The notes under the pieces: model-generated | Database searches by the model: none | What the model was told of the DNA's origin: nothing | What the model saw: only the letters and a program-made list of their open reading frames with translations | Shown: positions 24,938 through 33,878 of the stretch, piece by piece | Layout: each line of letters begins with the position of its first letter | Numbering within the stretch: position 1 is the stretch's first letter | Assembly (NCBI RefSeq): GCF_003939025.1 | Contig: NZ_RQIH01000012.1 | Span: forward strand, 176,839-240,838 | Reading direction: 5' to 3' | DNA from: Rhizobium sophoriradicis | GTDB taxonomy: Bacteria > Pseudomonadota > Alphaproteobacteria > Rhizobiales > Rhizobiaceae | DNA length: 64,000 nucleotides | Program-made: the position numbers and the translations under genes

Positions 24938-25912
24938 ATGACAGGTATTAAAATCACCGTGTTGTTTTCTACCTACAATGGTGCAAGGACGCTTCCGCGC
25001 ATGCTGGATGCACTCTGCGCCTGTACACTTCCGCCAGGTCGTTGGAAGATCGTCGCGGTCGACAACAACAGCACGGACGATACGGCCAAGATTCTGGACT
25101 CTTACAAGGACCGTCTCCCGCTCGAGGTGTATTTTGAGCAGAAGCAGGGGAAGGAAAGCGCGTTGGCGCTGGGGTTTCGCCACTTGGAGGGCGACCTCGT
25201 CGTTTTAACGGACGACGACGTCATTCCGGATCCGGATTGGCTCGACCAATTCATCCGCCTCTCTGAAGAACAGCCGGAATTCAGCATATTCGGAGGACTT
25301 ATTTTACCCGAGTGGGAAAGCCCGCCAAGATTTCCGTGGCTTCTGAAGGATAATCGCGCAGCCATCCTCTATGCCCTGAACGAGAGCCTCGAGGAAGGCC
25401 CCACCTTAGCCGGATATATTTTTGGTCCAAATTCAGCGTTCCGCCGCGCCATTATCGGATCAGGCTATGTGGTGCACGATAATCTAGGGCCAAATGCATC
25501 GGTTAAACAGTATCCAATGGGGCAGGATACCGCCTTCGCAATGCGGCTGGAGGGCGCCGGGGCAAAAGCCTACCATTCCCGCCGCCCAAAAGTCCGTCAC
25601 ATCATTAAGTCAACCTATGTCGAGGAAGACTGGGCAATAGCGCGCGCCGAGCGCTATGGAATGGGTATGGTGGTGCTCCGCTCGGCGCTCTTCGATAGAA
25701 AACGAAAAATCGCTGGCGTTCCAGCAAGCACTGCCCTTCTCTGGCTCGCAATGGCACCTGTCTGTTCGCTGTTTCGCAGACTGCCTTCTGGTGAAACACG
25801 CTTTAGGTTGCTTTGGAAACAGTCCCTACGACAAGGCATCTTACATCAATTTATAAAGCAGCGCGGTGCTCGCGCCCATGCGTCTGAACTGGGGGTTCGC
25901 GCCGGTGGCTAA
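24938..25912 (+). CDS. Family 2 glycosyltransferase
   Basis: 324 aa from ATG 24938 (GAGGA upstream); an in-frame TTG at 24896 directly after the acetyltransferase stop is the alternative. GT2 motifs: ITVLFSTYNGARTL, VAVDNNSTDDT, LTDDDVIPDP, GPNSAFRR and GQDTAFAMRL. It closely resembles the GT2 at 30918, so the two are probably paralogues bracketing the low-GC block. Base composition drops within this gene. Confidence 0.8.
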   Translation: MTGIKITVLFSTYNGARTLPRMLDALCACTLPPGRWKIVAVDNNSTDDTAKILDSYKDRLPLEVYFEQKQGKESALALGFRHLEGDLVVLTDDDVIPDPDWLDQFIRLSEEQPEFSIFGGLILPEWESPPRFPWLLKDNRAAILYALNESLEEGPTLAGYIFGPNSAFRRAIIGSGYVVHDNLGPNASVKQYPMGQDTAFAMRLEGAGAKAYHSRRPKVRHIIKSTYVEEDWAIARAERYGMGMVVLRSALFDRKRKIAGVPASTALLWLAMAPVCSLFRRLPSGETRFRLLWKQSLRQGILHQFIKQRGARAHASELGVRAGG

Positions 25913-26025
25913 GCATTTTGAAGAGGATGGCTTTAGTACCGCTAGCCACGTCGAAGCCGACAACTAGGCTGAAGGGCCTGGCTCACAACCACGCCGCAGA
26001 ACCAATATCATAGACGAGGAATAAC

Positions 26026-27303
26026 TTGAAAGTTACGTACTTCTCTCTGTCTTTTCCCGAGCTGACACAAACCTTCGTCTTTAACGAGATGAAAGCTCTC
26101 GGGAATCTAGGCGCCGATATTGACGTTGTCGCTTTGAGCCGACCGATCGACAATATATCGACTTTGCCAGAAAATTATGGATTTGCCGATCGCATTCGAT
26201 ATGTGACAGCGGTTAAGAGACGCTCAGTCCGGATAGCAATCATGGCAAAGGGGGCGGCTGAGCTTCTCTCACGCGGAAAAATACGCGCGCTTTGGCGCCT
26301 CCTCACTTCTCGTGACGGTGAGATCAATTTGCCGATCTCATTGAAATTCAGTATCGCCGCCAAACTTCGATCAGACGGCGCAACGGCGAAAGTCATCCAT
26401 TGCCACTTCGGACCGGCGGGACGCGTCGTCGCGCATCTGAAAAGGCTCGGGCTCATTGACGCTCCAATAACGACTGTTTTTCATGGGTATGACCTCACAC
26501 AATATATGGACGGTCGATCCCCGCGGGTCTATCGCGAGCTTTTTGAACAATCTGACCTCTTGATTCCGATCAGCGATCTGTGGCGCAGCCGCTTGATCGA
26601 CCTTGGGGCCCCCCCGGAGAAAGTGAAGACGATCCGCCTTGGGATCGATTGCGAGGCGTTTGGCTGCAAGGCCAGAAGCATCGTCCCGGGTGAGAAAATA
26701 CGCCTTATAACAATCGGGCGAATGACAGAGAAGAAAGGACATCGTTTCACTATTGAGGCTTTTTCTCAGCTTGTGTCTCGACGGCCAGATCTGGATCTAT
26801 CGCTCGACGTCATTGGCAGCGGACCGCTGCTCGACGACATGCGCAACCTCGCTCAGGATTTGGGGTGTGCAGACCGGATTCATTTTCACGGCGGCATGGC
26901 TCACCAAGAGATCAGACGACTTTTAGGTCAAGCACATATCTTTGTACTGCCAAGCGTTACGGCTGCCGATGGGGATATGGAAGGCATACCCGTGTCAATC
27001 ATGGAAGCTATGGCAATGGGAATTGCCGTTATCAGTACCCAACACAGCGGTATTCCAGAACTAGTCAGTCACAAGCAATCAGGTCTGCTCGTACCAGAAA
27101 GCGACACGGAGGCTCTATCGCGCGCGATGGAGCAATTGATCATCAGTCCTCACCTAATCCAAGCGATGGGATTGCAGGGGCGTCGGATTGTCGAAGAAGA
27201 ATTCAACGAAGAAAAGCAGACACGCGCACTGCTTCAATCATTCAACCGCATCACTGAGCAACCGGGGTCTCGTTCCATGGACCGACTGACGGTGCAAGAA
27301 TGA
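26026..27303 (+). CDS. Family 4 glycosyltransferase
   Basis: 425 aa from TTG 26026 with GAGGA upstream. GT4 features: VIHCHFGPAGR and TVFHGYDLTQYM in the N-terminal half, IRLITIGRMTEKKGH in the hinge/donor half, and the E-x7-E motif EGIPVSIME. It resembles the WcaL/AmsK type. Base composition is visibly lower in G+C (27 of 60 in 26041-26100) than the genes at either end of the locus, suggesting that this gene and its neighbours to 30.8 kb came in by transfer. It overlaps the next gene by 4 bases. Confidence 0.82.
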   Translation: MKVTYFSLSFPELTQTFVFNEMKALGNLGADIDVVALSRPIDNISTLPENYGFADRIRYVTAVKRRSVRIAIMAKGAAELLSRGKIRALWRLLTSRDGEINLPISLKFSIAAKLRSDGATAKVIHCHFGPAGRVVAHLKRLGLIDAPITTVFHGYDLTQYMDGRSPRVYRELFEQSDLLIPISDLWRSRLIDLGAPPEKVKTIRLGIDCEAFGCKARSIVPGEKIRLITIGRMTEKKGHRFTIEAFSQLVSRRPDLDLSLDVIGSGPLLDDMRNLAQDLGCADRIHFHGGMAHQEIRRLLGQAHIFVLPSVTAADGDMEGIPVSIMEAMAMGIAVISTQHSGIPELVSHKQSGLLVPESDTEALSRAMEQLIISPHLIQAMGLQGRRIVEEEFNEEKQTRALLQSFNRITEQPGSRSMDRLTVQE

Positions 27304-28262
27304 CGACGTCAGATGATTGTGTAGAAGTTTCTGTCATCATAGCTGCCTTCAATTGCGCCAGCTTTATTCGGCGTGCGATTATGTCAGCTTTGACTCAGGA
27401 TCACCCCGCCCTTGAAGTCATTGTTGCGGACGATTGTTCCACCGATGATACAGTCGACGTTGTCCGCCAAATGATGGCTTCTGACAACCGCATTAGGATT
27501 ACTCGTCTCCAAAAAAACAGCGGCCCCTCGGCCGCCCGCAACGAGGCTATTAGAGCTGCTAGCGGAAAATGGATAGCGGTTCTTGATGCCGATGATGCTT
27601 ATGCGCCTGGACGGATAAGCCGACTGGTTGAAGCTGCCGAAAGGCACTCTGTGGATTTCGCAGCCGACAACTTCCTTTATTTTGATGCCCAATCCGGAGA
27701 GATGGGGAAGCCCGCCCTGTCCACGACTCCAAAAGAGGAACTGGTCGATCTTCATGCTTTCCTACGTCAAGCGCGCCCTTACGCAACAGAAGCTGACTAT
27801 GGGCTTTTGAAACCACTCTATCGGCGTTCATTCCTCATCGAACACGATATAGCTTACCCAACAGAGCGGCGGCACGGAGAAGATTTTCTTATTTACGTCA
27901 ACATTCTTCTGCACACGGGCCGCATGCTGCTTTTGAGGGAACCTGGCTATATCTATACGACCAGATCCTCAGGATGGAGCCGCACGGTAGTCGACTATCG
28001 GGATCAGGTTGAAGCGACAGCCCGCCTGATGAAAGACCAAAGGGTCGCAACCGACAAATCGGCAAGGCACCTTCTTTTAGCGAGGAAAAAGGCACTCCTC
28101 CGCTTATCCACAGAGCGAGCATGTCACCACCATATGGTATCAGGAAACCATGTCACTCTAGTTCGCGCTATATTTGGCGATTTTTCGAACGCGGATATTC
28201 CCCTGAGAATTCTAACCCGCGCGATCACCAAGAAAATCGCAAACAAATTCAAGAACGCATAG
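27300..28262 (+). CDS. Family 2 glycosyltransferase
   Basis: 320 aa, ATGA overlap with the previous gene. GT2 motifs: VSVIIAAFNCASFI, VADDCSTDDTV, AVLDADDAYAPG and RHGEDFLIYV. Shares the lower G+C of this block. The C-terminus is basic (ITKKIANKFKNA) and may contact the membrane. Sugar specificity unknown. Confidence 0.82.
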   Translation: MTTSDDCVEVSVIIAAFNCASFIRRAIMSALTQDHPALEVIVADDCSTDDTVDVVRQMMASDNRIRITRLQKNSGPSAARNEAIRAASGKWIAVLDADDAYAPGRISRLVEAAERHSVDFAADNFLYFDAQSGEMGKPALSTTPKEELVDLHAFLRQARPYATEADYGLLKPLYRRSFLIEHDIAYPTERRHGEDFLIYVNILLHTGRMLLLREPGYIYTTRSSGWSRTVVDYRDQVEATARLMKDQRVATDKSARHLLLARKKALLRLSTERACHHHMVSGNHVTLVRAIFGDFSNADIPLRILTRAITKKIANKFKNA

Positions 28263-28272
28263 GACCCTCTCC

Positions 28273-29286
28273 ATGGACGTATTCTATTTCAAAGATCCGA
28301 AGTTCAATTTTGGAGACGATCTGAATGCTTATATCTGGAAGGAGGTTTTGCCGAAAAATGTCTTGGAATCACCAGATCTAACCGTCGTTGGCATTGGAAG
28401 CATTCTCACCTCAGAGCGCCTGGAGAAGTTTGTCGGCGGCGACAGGAAAATAGCGGTTTTAGGTACCGGAGTATCTTACGGAACGCCCCCGTCCGATATG
28501 TCCGCCTGGTGCCTGGCGGCGGTCAGAGGCCCCCTATCGGCTGCGGTCTTGGGTCAGCCGAATCTCTCGGTCACTGACGGGGCAATCCTGCTGGCCCTGA
28601 CCCAGAATCTCTACACAAAACAGGACAAGCCTGAAAAAATCATATTCATGCCGCATAGATCGTCACTTCAAAGAGGTTCGTGGGAACCGATCGCGACGGA
28701 ACTGGGCATGGAATATGTCAGCCCCCAAACAGATACACTCGAGATTTTGAGGAAGTTCGGCGAGGCAAAGCTGGTCATAACTGAAGCCATGCATGGCGCT
28801 ATCGTCGCAGACACAATGAGAATCCCGTGGATTCCCGTTACGATTCATCCTCACATTGATGAATTCAAATGGAAAGACTGGACGTATTCAATGGGCCTTG
28901 ATTACAGACCGATATCACTGCCGTCGATAAGCGCAGATGATTTTATTTACTACCAAGGCCTTCGCGGGAACATGAAGAAATTCGGCATCCACGGCACAGA
29001 TACAATTCGGCCGGGGCAAGATAGGAAAATGTACTTAGATTACCTAAGCCGCCGATTTTCGCCGAGCTATGAACAACTACACCATCTTACGAAGAGCATA
29101 CAGCATACTAGAAAGGCAGTTTCAAAATTTGCTCGAATTACTAAACCCTTATGCAAAGCTAACGCGAGGCGGGCGTTGGGACAGGCTATGAAATCTCCTC
29201 AATACTTAAGTGGACAGGCTTTGTTCGACGAGAAGCTTCTAAGGATGCAAGAGGCGATCAGGACAGTCGAAAAATTTGTGTCTTGA
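28273..29286 (+). CDS. Polysaccharide pyruvyltransferase (PssK/PssM/ExoV family)
   Basis: 337 aa. Matches the PS_pyruv_trans family: VFYFKDPKFNFGDDLNAYIW at the start, VGIGSILT, AVLGTGVSYG, AVRGPLS, VTDGAILL, EAMHGAIVADT and WIPV. The enzyme adds a ketal-linked pyruvate from phosphoenolpyruvate to a sugar of the lipid-linked repeat unit, giving the polymer negative charge. Rhizobial EPS commonly carries such groups. It starts 10 bases after the GT2 stop, so it is in the same operon. Confidence 0.85.
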   Translation: MDVFYFKDPKFNFGDDLNAYIWKEVLPKNVLESPDLTVVGIGSILTSERLEKFVGGDRKIAVLGTGVSYGTPPSDMSAWCLAAVRGPLSAAVLGQPNLSVTDGAILLALTQNLYTKQDKPEKIIFMPHRSSLQRGSWEPIATELGMEYVSPQTDTLEILRKFGEAKLVITEAMHGAIVADTMRIPWIPVTIHPHIDEFKWKDWTYSMGLDYRPISLPSISADDFIYYQGLRGNMKKFGIHGTDTIRPGQDRKMYLDYLSRRFSPSYEQLHHLTKSIQHTRKAVSKFARITKPLCKANARRALGQAMKSPQYLSGQALFDEKLLRMQEAIRTVEKFVS

Positions 29287-30844
29287 GCAAGGGCTCGTTG
29301 TTCAATTGGAGAATGCAAACTTGGCTGGCCAGAAGAACGAAAAAATCGGGGCAAAAGCGCTAAATGCGTCGGCGATCTTGCTCTTTGGTGTGATTTATAA
29401 TCGCACTGTTTTCCTCGCGACGACCGTCGTCCTTGCTCGCCTTCTATCCCCGGAGGACTTCGGGCTGGTTGCATTGGGAACGAGCCTTTTAACGATTCTG
29501 CTTGCAATAACGGAATTATCCCTCGGCAGCGCACTAATTCATCAAAAGGAAATCACGGACGATGATTTCCACACAGCCTTTACCTTAGGGGCGATCAGAG
29601 GCGTCTTGCTTGCAGCTGTTATGGTGGTAAGCGGCTACATAATGGCCGAAGCTTACGGTGATGAGCGGCTAATCGGTGTATGTGCGGGTTTGGCAGTTCG
29701 ACCGTTGCTAACGGGCCTCGGAAGCCCGAAGTACATCATTTACTCTAAAGAATTGAGCTTCGGGACAGTCGCCTTCCAAGAGGGGCTCAATTTCACGATA
29801 CAATTCATCGTATCCGTCGCATGGGCCTATCTAACCGACAGCTACTGGGCAATCGTCGCGGGAGCGGTAGCAGCGAGCGTTGTCGGAACGGCCATGACGT
29901 TTATGGCGTCACCTTACGTCCCAAAAATTTCCTTCCGATCGCTATCCAAGCTTCTACACTTTTCCATATGGCTGACGCTGAACCAAGCCGTATCAGCTGT
30001 AGGCAACCGATTTGATAACTTCCTGGCCGGCGGGTGGCTCGGAATCGCCACCTTTGGCGCCTATAACGTTGGAAACAATACTGCAGGCTTGATAACTCAA
30101 TCAGCAATTTTGCCCCTACAGCGCGTTCTATTCCCGAGTTTTGCGAAAATATCCGATGACAAGCAACGCGTTCAGAGCGCGTTTCAACGGAGCCAGTCCT
30201 CACTTTTCGCGATCGGCATGGCTGTCGGCGCTGGCCAAGCTTTGGTTGCCGAGCCCTTTGTGTATCTTGCTCTGGGACCGCATTGGCCCGTAGCGGTACT
30301 CGTAATTCAGGTTATCGCTCCGATCTTGGGCTGGCAGATTGTCTTTGGCCCGGCAAATGCGCTCGCTTCCGCCCTTGGCGAGACAAAGATGCTCTTCAAC
30401 AGGACGCTCCTTCTCCTGATGTTCAGAGTGCCAATTGTGTTTATCGGCTTATATTTCTATGGGCTGCCCGGCTTGCTCATATCCAGAGCAATATCTGGTG
30501 GGGTCGTTGTTTCCATCGTCAATATCTATGTAGTTAAGAAACTCACCGGATTGACATTGTGGGATCAACTTAGCGTCACCTGGCGTTCGTGGGTCAGTGG
30601 CCTTGCGATGACAGCGGTCGTTCTGGGATTGGGCGCGAACTCCGCACCGATTTCCAGTCACCTTGATGCGGCCTATGCGTTGGCGTGGATGATTTCTGTT
30701 GGTGGAATTGTCTATTGCGGCGTTCACGTATTTCTATGGGTAGTTGGGGGTCGTTCAGAGATCGGCATTGAAGCCGAGATCGCGAAGGTTCTTACGAAAA
30801 TATACCAACGCTATCGGAAAATACCTCAAAGATTGCCGCTTTGA
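29276..30844 (+). CDS. Wzx-type oligosaccharide flippase (MOP superfamily)
   Basis: Up to 522 aa and strongly hydrophobic, with about 12 or more membrane segments (ASAILLFGVIYNRTVFLATT, LGAIRGVLLAAVMVVSGYIM, VGGIVYCGVHVFLWVV). ARLLSPEDFGLVALGTS near the N-terminus is typical of polysaccharide flippases. It would move the lipid-linked repeat unit to the periplasmic side, comparable in role to PssL. The TTG at 29276 overlaps the pyruvyltransferase by 11 bases; a TTG at 29321 with GGAG 9 bases upstream (507 aa) is perhaps the better start. Confidence 0.82.
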   Translation: MCLEQGLVVQLENANLAGQKNEKIGAKALNASAILLFGVIYNRTVFLATTVVLARLLSPEDFGLVALGTSLLTILLAITELSLGSALIHQKEITDDDFHTAFTLGAIRGVLLAAVMVVSGYIMAEAYGDERLIGVCAGLAVRPLLTGLGSPKYIIYSKELSFGTVAFQEGLNFTIQFIVSVAWAYLTDSYWAIVAGAVAASVVGTAMTFMASPYVPKISFRSLSKLLHFSIWLTLNQAVSAVGNRFDNFLAGGWLGIATFGAYNVGNNTAGLITQSAILPLQRVLFPSFAKISDDKQRVQSAFQRSQSSLFAIGMAVGAGQALVAEPFVYLALGPHWPVAVLVIQVIAPILGWQIVFGPANALASALGETKMLFNRTLLLLMFRVPIVFIGLYFYGLPGLLISRAISGGVVVSIVNIYVVKKLTGLTLWDQLSVTWRSWVSGLAMTAVVLGLGANSAPISSHLDAAYALAWMISVGGIVYCGVHVFLWVVGGRSEIGIEAEIAKVLTKIYQRYRKIPQRLPL

Positions 30845-30917
30845 TGTGGGCAGCAGAGCGTTTCGGCGGGCAAAACATGCGGCTTTTCTCTTTCGACCTC
30901 ACCACAAGGATTGGTAA

Positions 30918-31865
30918 ATGATGTCGGATCTCTTCGTCAGCGTACTCTTTTCATCCTACAACGGCGCCAGCCGCCGGTTGCGCCACACTTTGGATTCCTT
31001 ATTGAGGCAGGAGCTTCCTCATGATCAATGGGAACTAATTGCCGTTGACAACAACAGCAATGACGACACGTTTGATCTTTTGAAATCTTATAGCGACAAG
31101 CTGCCCATCATCATCCTGCAGCACCCCACGCCGGGTAAGTCGGGGGCGCTGAACCTGGCTCTGGACCGGGTGAAGGGCGATCTCATCGTCTTTACGGATG
31201 ACGATGTTCGCGCCGAACCCAACTGGCTGAAGGCGATCGTCGATTGCGCCCTCGCCCATCCGGGTTATGGCGTCTTCGGCGGCAGAATCGTCCCCGATTG
31301 GGAAAAAGAGCCTAAAGACCCTTTTATCGAATGGATTCCGATGGGATCCACCTTTGCGATTGTCGATGAAACACAAAGCGGACCGTGTGATCCGACAAAA
31401 GTCTGGGGTCCGAATACGATCATCCGGCGGGAGCTGCTTGGAACGAGCGTGCGCTATCGCGAAGATATCGGTCCTCTTCCGGGAAAGATTTTTGCCATGG
31501 GCGAGGATGCCGAAATCATCATTCGCCTCGCGGCAAATGGCGTCAAATCCTATAGATGCGCCGAAGCCGTGGTTCATCACTGGATACCGGCATCCAGCGT
31601 CACTGAGGATTGGGTGCAGAAAAGAGGTGAGCGGCTTGGCTACGGCATGCCGGCGCTCTTTCCCGACGAGGTGCCCGGAGGTGTCAGATTAAGCGGAGTT
31701 CCGCTTCCAACCTGGATCGAAAGCGCGCAATGGGCCTTCCGTGCAGCCCTGCTTTATCTCCTGCCGCGATCGAAGACGCGTTTTTGGGCGATCTGGAAAT
31801 ATTACTATATGCGCGGCTACCGCGCCGGAATTCGCCGATACGCGCCTGGGACCCTGGCGCGGTAA
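30918..31865 (+). CDS. Family 2 glycosyltransferase
   Basis: 315 aa, AAGGA before a double ATG. GT2 motifs: VSVLFSSYNGASRRL, VDNNSNDDTFD, FTDDDVRAEPNWL, GPNTIIRR and GEDAEIIIRL. It is similar to the enzyme at 24938 over its whole length, including the C-terminal SKTRFWAIWKYYYMRGY. G+C returns to the local norm here. Confidence 0.82.
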   Translation: MMSDLFVSVLFSSYNGASRRLRHTLDSLLRQELPHDQWELIAVDNNSNDDTFDLLKSYSDKLPIIILQHPTPGKSGALNLALDRVKGDLIVFTDDDVRAEPNWLKAIVDCALAHPGYGVFGGRIVPDWEKEPKDPFIEWIPMGSTFAIVDETQSGPCDPTKVWGPNTIIRRELLGTSVRYREDIGPLPGKIFAMGEDAEIIIRLAANGVKSYRCAEAVVHHWIPASSVTEDWVQKRGERLGYGMPALFPDEVPGGVRLSGVPLPTWIESAQWAFRAALLYLLPRSKTRFWAIWKYYYMRGYRAGIRRYAPGTLAR

Positions 31866-31989
31866 TCGATTGGCCAGCTGCATGCTTCCTTAAATCAGAA
31901 ACAATTAGAGGATAAGTCATGCGGCACCTCAAAGCATTACAGCGTCCTTTGCGCGTTTCAAAAGACGCGGCGCTGTCGGAGACGGTAAT

Positions 31990-32874
31990 TTGAAACTCTC
32001 GGTGCTGATCAACAATTTCAATTATGGGCAATTCCTGCGCCCATGCATCGACAGCGTTCTGTCGCAGAACTATCCGGACTTCGAGGTCATCGTGGTCGAC
32101 GACGGCTCCACGGATGATTCCAGGGAGATCCTCGCTTCCTACGGCGCGCGCATTCGGTCCGTGCTGAAGGAAAACGGCGGCCAGGCCTCGAGCTTCAATG
32201 CCGGTTTTGACGCGGCGAGCGGGGATATCCTCTTTCTCCTCGACGCCGACGACGCATTCCTTCCCGGCAAACTGGCGCGCATTGCCGAAATCTATGACCG
32301 CAACGAGATCGACTGGTGCTTCGACCGTGTGACGACCAAAGAAGACGACCAGCCTCCCGTGGAGCTGCAGGTGACGCTGTTCGACAAGCGGGAGACGTTG
32401 CGCAAAGGCGGTTTTCCTTCGCTTCCGGTGCCGACATCCGGCTTGAGTTTCCGCCGCGCCCTGCTGTCTCAGATATTGCCGATGTCCGTGGCGACGGATG
32501 TCGTTCTCAGCGACAATTATATCAAGTTCGCGGCAGCATATCTCGGCCGCGGCGCCATCGTCGAGACGCCGCTGACATTCCAACGCATTCATGCGTCGAA
32601 CCGCTACACGGGCACGAGCAGGGCAAAGACGCTTCGCCCGCGGATCATGATCGCCACCGGGCTGGAACTGGCGCGCCGTTATGACGGGCTGCAGGCGCTC
32701 GGCAAGAGTCTGGTGGCCGGCGGTATTGCGCAAACGACATCGCTGCTCAAGCTCCGCAGCGAAGCCCGAAACACCGTCGCCGGCGGTCCCTTCGGTCAGG
32801 ATGCCGCAACCGAAGTGGCCTTGATGGCCGTGCGCAAGCGACTGGGAAATATGTTGCGCGGAGGACAGTCATGA
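31990..32874 (+). CDS. Family 2 glycosyltransferase
   Basis: 294 aa from TTG 31990 with GGAG about 8 bases upstream. GT2 motifs: LSVLINNFNYGQFL, VVDDGSTDDS, LDADDAFLPG. A catalytic-region acid is less obvious than in the neighbours. It overlaps the next gene by 4 bases (ATGA). Confidence 0.8.
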   Translation: MKLSVLINNFNYGQFLRPCIDSVLSQNYPDFEVIVVDDGSTDDSREILASYGARIRSVLKENGGQASSFNAGFDAASGDILFLLDADDAFLPGKLARIAEIYDRNEIDWCFDRVTTKEDDQPPVELQVTLFDKRETLRKGGFPSLPVPTSGLSFRRALLSQILPMSVATDVVLSDNYIKFAAAYLGRGAIVETPLTFQRIHASNRYTGTSRAKTLRPRIMIATGLELARRYDGLQALGKSLVAGGIAQTTSLLKLRSEARNTVAGGPFGQDAATEVALMAVRKRLGNMLRGGQS

Positions 32875-33854
32875 ACCGGCAAGACACCTTCCCGCATTCA
32901 TCGGCTAAAGCCGATCAGCCAGGCATGTCGGCGTTGAACATCGCCGTCGGTGTGCTGACCTACCGGCGGCTGGACGGGATCGCCAAGCTGCTAGATGTGA
33001 TGACACGCCAGACCAGGCATCCGGCTCGCCCCTATCATTTGACCATGGTAATCGTCGACAATGATGCGGCCGGCAGTGCAAGAGCCACGGTCGAAGGCTT
33101 TGGCCAGACGGGCGCCTATGATCTGATCTATGTCGTCGAGCCGAACCAGGGCATACCCTTTGCGCGCAACCGCGCCATGGATTCAGCTCCTGACGGCACC
33201 GACCTCTTCTGCTTTCTCGATGATGACGAATGGCCGGTCGATGGCTGGCTCGATGCGATGCTGGAGACCCGGGAGAAAAACCGCGCCGACTGCGTCTACG
33301 GCCCCGTCCAGCCTGTCTATCCCGACAACCCGCCGGAATATTTCATCAAGGCGAAGGTTTTCGAGCGCAAGAAGAACAAGGACGGTCAACGCATTTCCTA
33401 TGCGGCCTCGAACAACGTCATGTTCGATTATCCGCTGATCCGCTCGTGGAATCTGCGTTTCGAAGAGAAGATGCGCTTCACCGGGGGCACCGATTATCTC
33501 TTCTTCAATCAGGCCATTCGCCGCGGTATGCAGGTTTTCTGGGCTGACAAGGCACTCGTCTATGATATCGTTCCTGCCAGCCGTATGACCTGGAAGTGGG
33601 TATTGCAGCGGCAATACCGGCTCGGCAACACTTTCGCCGTCAGTGAGGTCCTGCACGGCAATCTCAAGCGCCGGCTCTATCGCGCCGCCTATGGCGCCTC
33701 GAGAGTGATGCTCGGGCTGGCCATGCTGCCGGCAATCGTGATTTCACCCTATTGGGGCATGCGGGCGCTCACCCACGTGCTGCGCGGCGCCGGCATGGTC
33801 AACGGCATCCTCGGACATGCATACCAGGAATATAAGCCCAATGCCGCCCTCTGA
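32871..33854 (+). CDS. Family 2 glycosyltransferase
   Basis: 327 aa, start overlapping the previous stop. GT2 core: VGVLTYRRLDGIAKL, VIVDNDAAGSA, PFARNRAMDSA, CFLDDDEWPVDGW and FTGGTDYLFF. Proteins of this subtype occur in several EPS clusters. The C-terminus has one or two hydrophobic stretches (LGLAMLPAIVISPYWGM) that may bind the membrane. Confidence 0.8.
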   Translation: MNRQDTFPHSSAKADQPGMSALNIAVGVLTYRRLDGIAKLLDVMTRQTRHPARPYHLTMVIVDNDAAGSARATVEGFGQTGAYDLIYVVEPNQGIPFARNRAMDSAPDGTDLFCFLDDDEWPVDGWLDAMLETREKNRADCVYGPVQPVYPDNPPEYFIKAKVFERKKNKDGQRISYAASNNVMFDYPLIRSWNLRFEEKMRFTGGTDYLFFNQAIRRGMQVFWADKALVYDIVPASRMTWKWVLQRQYRLGNTFAVSEVLHGNLKRRLYRAAYGASRVMLGLAMLPAIVISPYWGMRALTHVLRGAGMVNGILGHAYQEYKPNAAL

Positions 33855-33878
33855 TACTGTTTGCAGGAGCGTCCTCGG

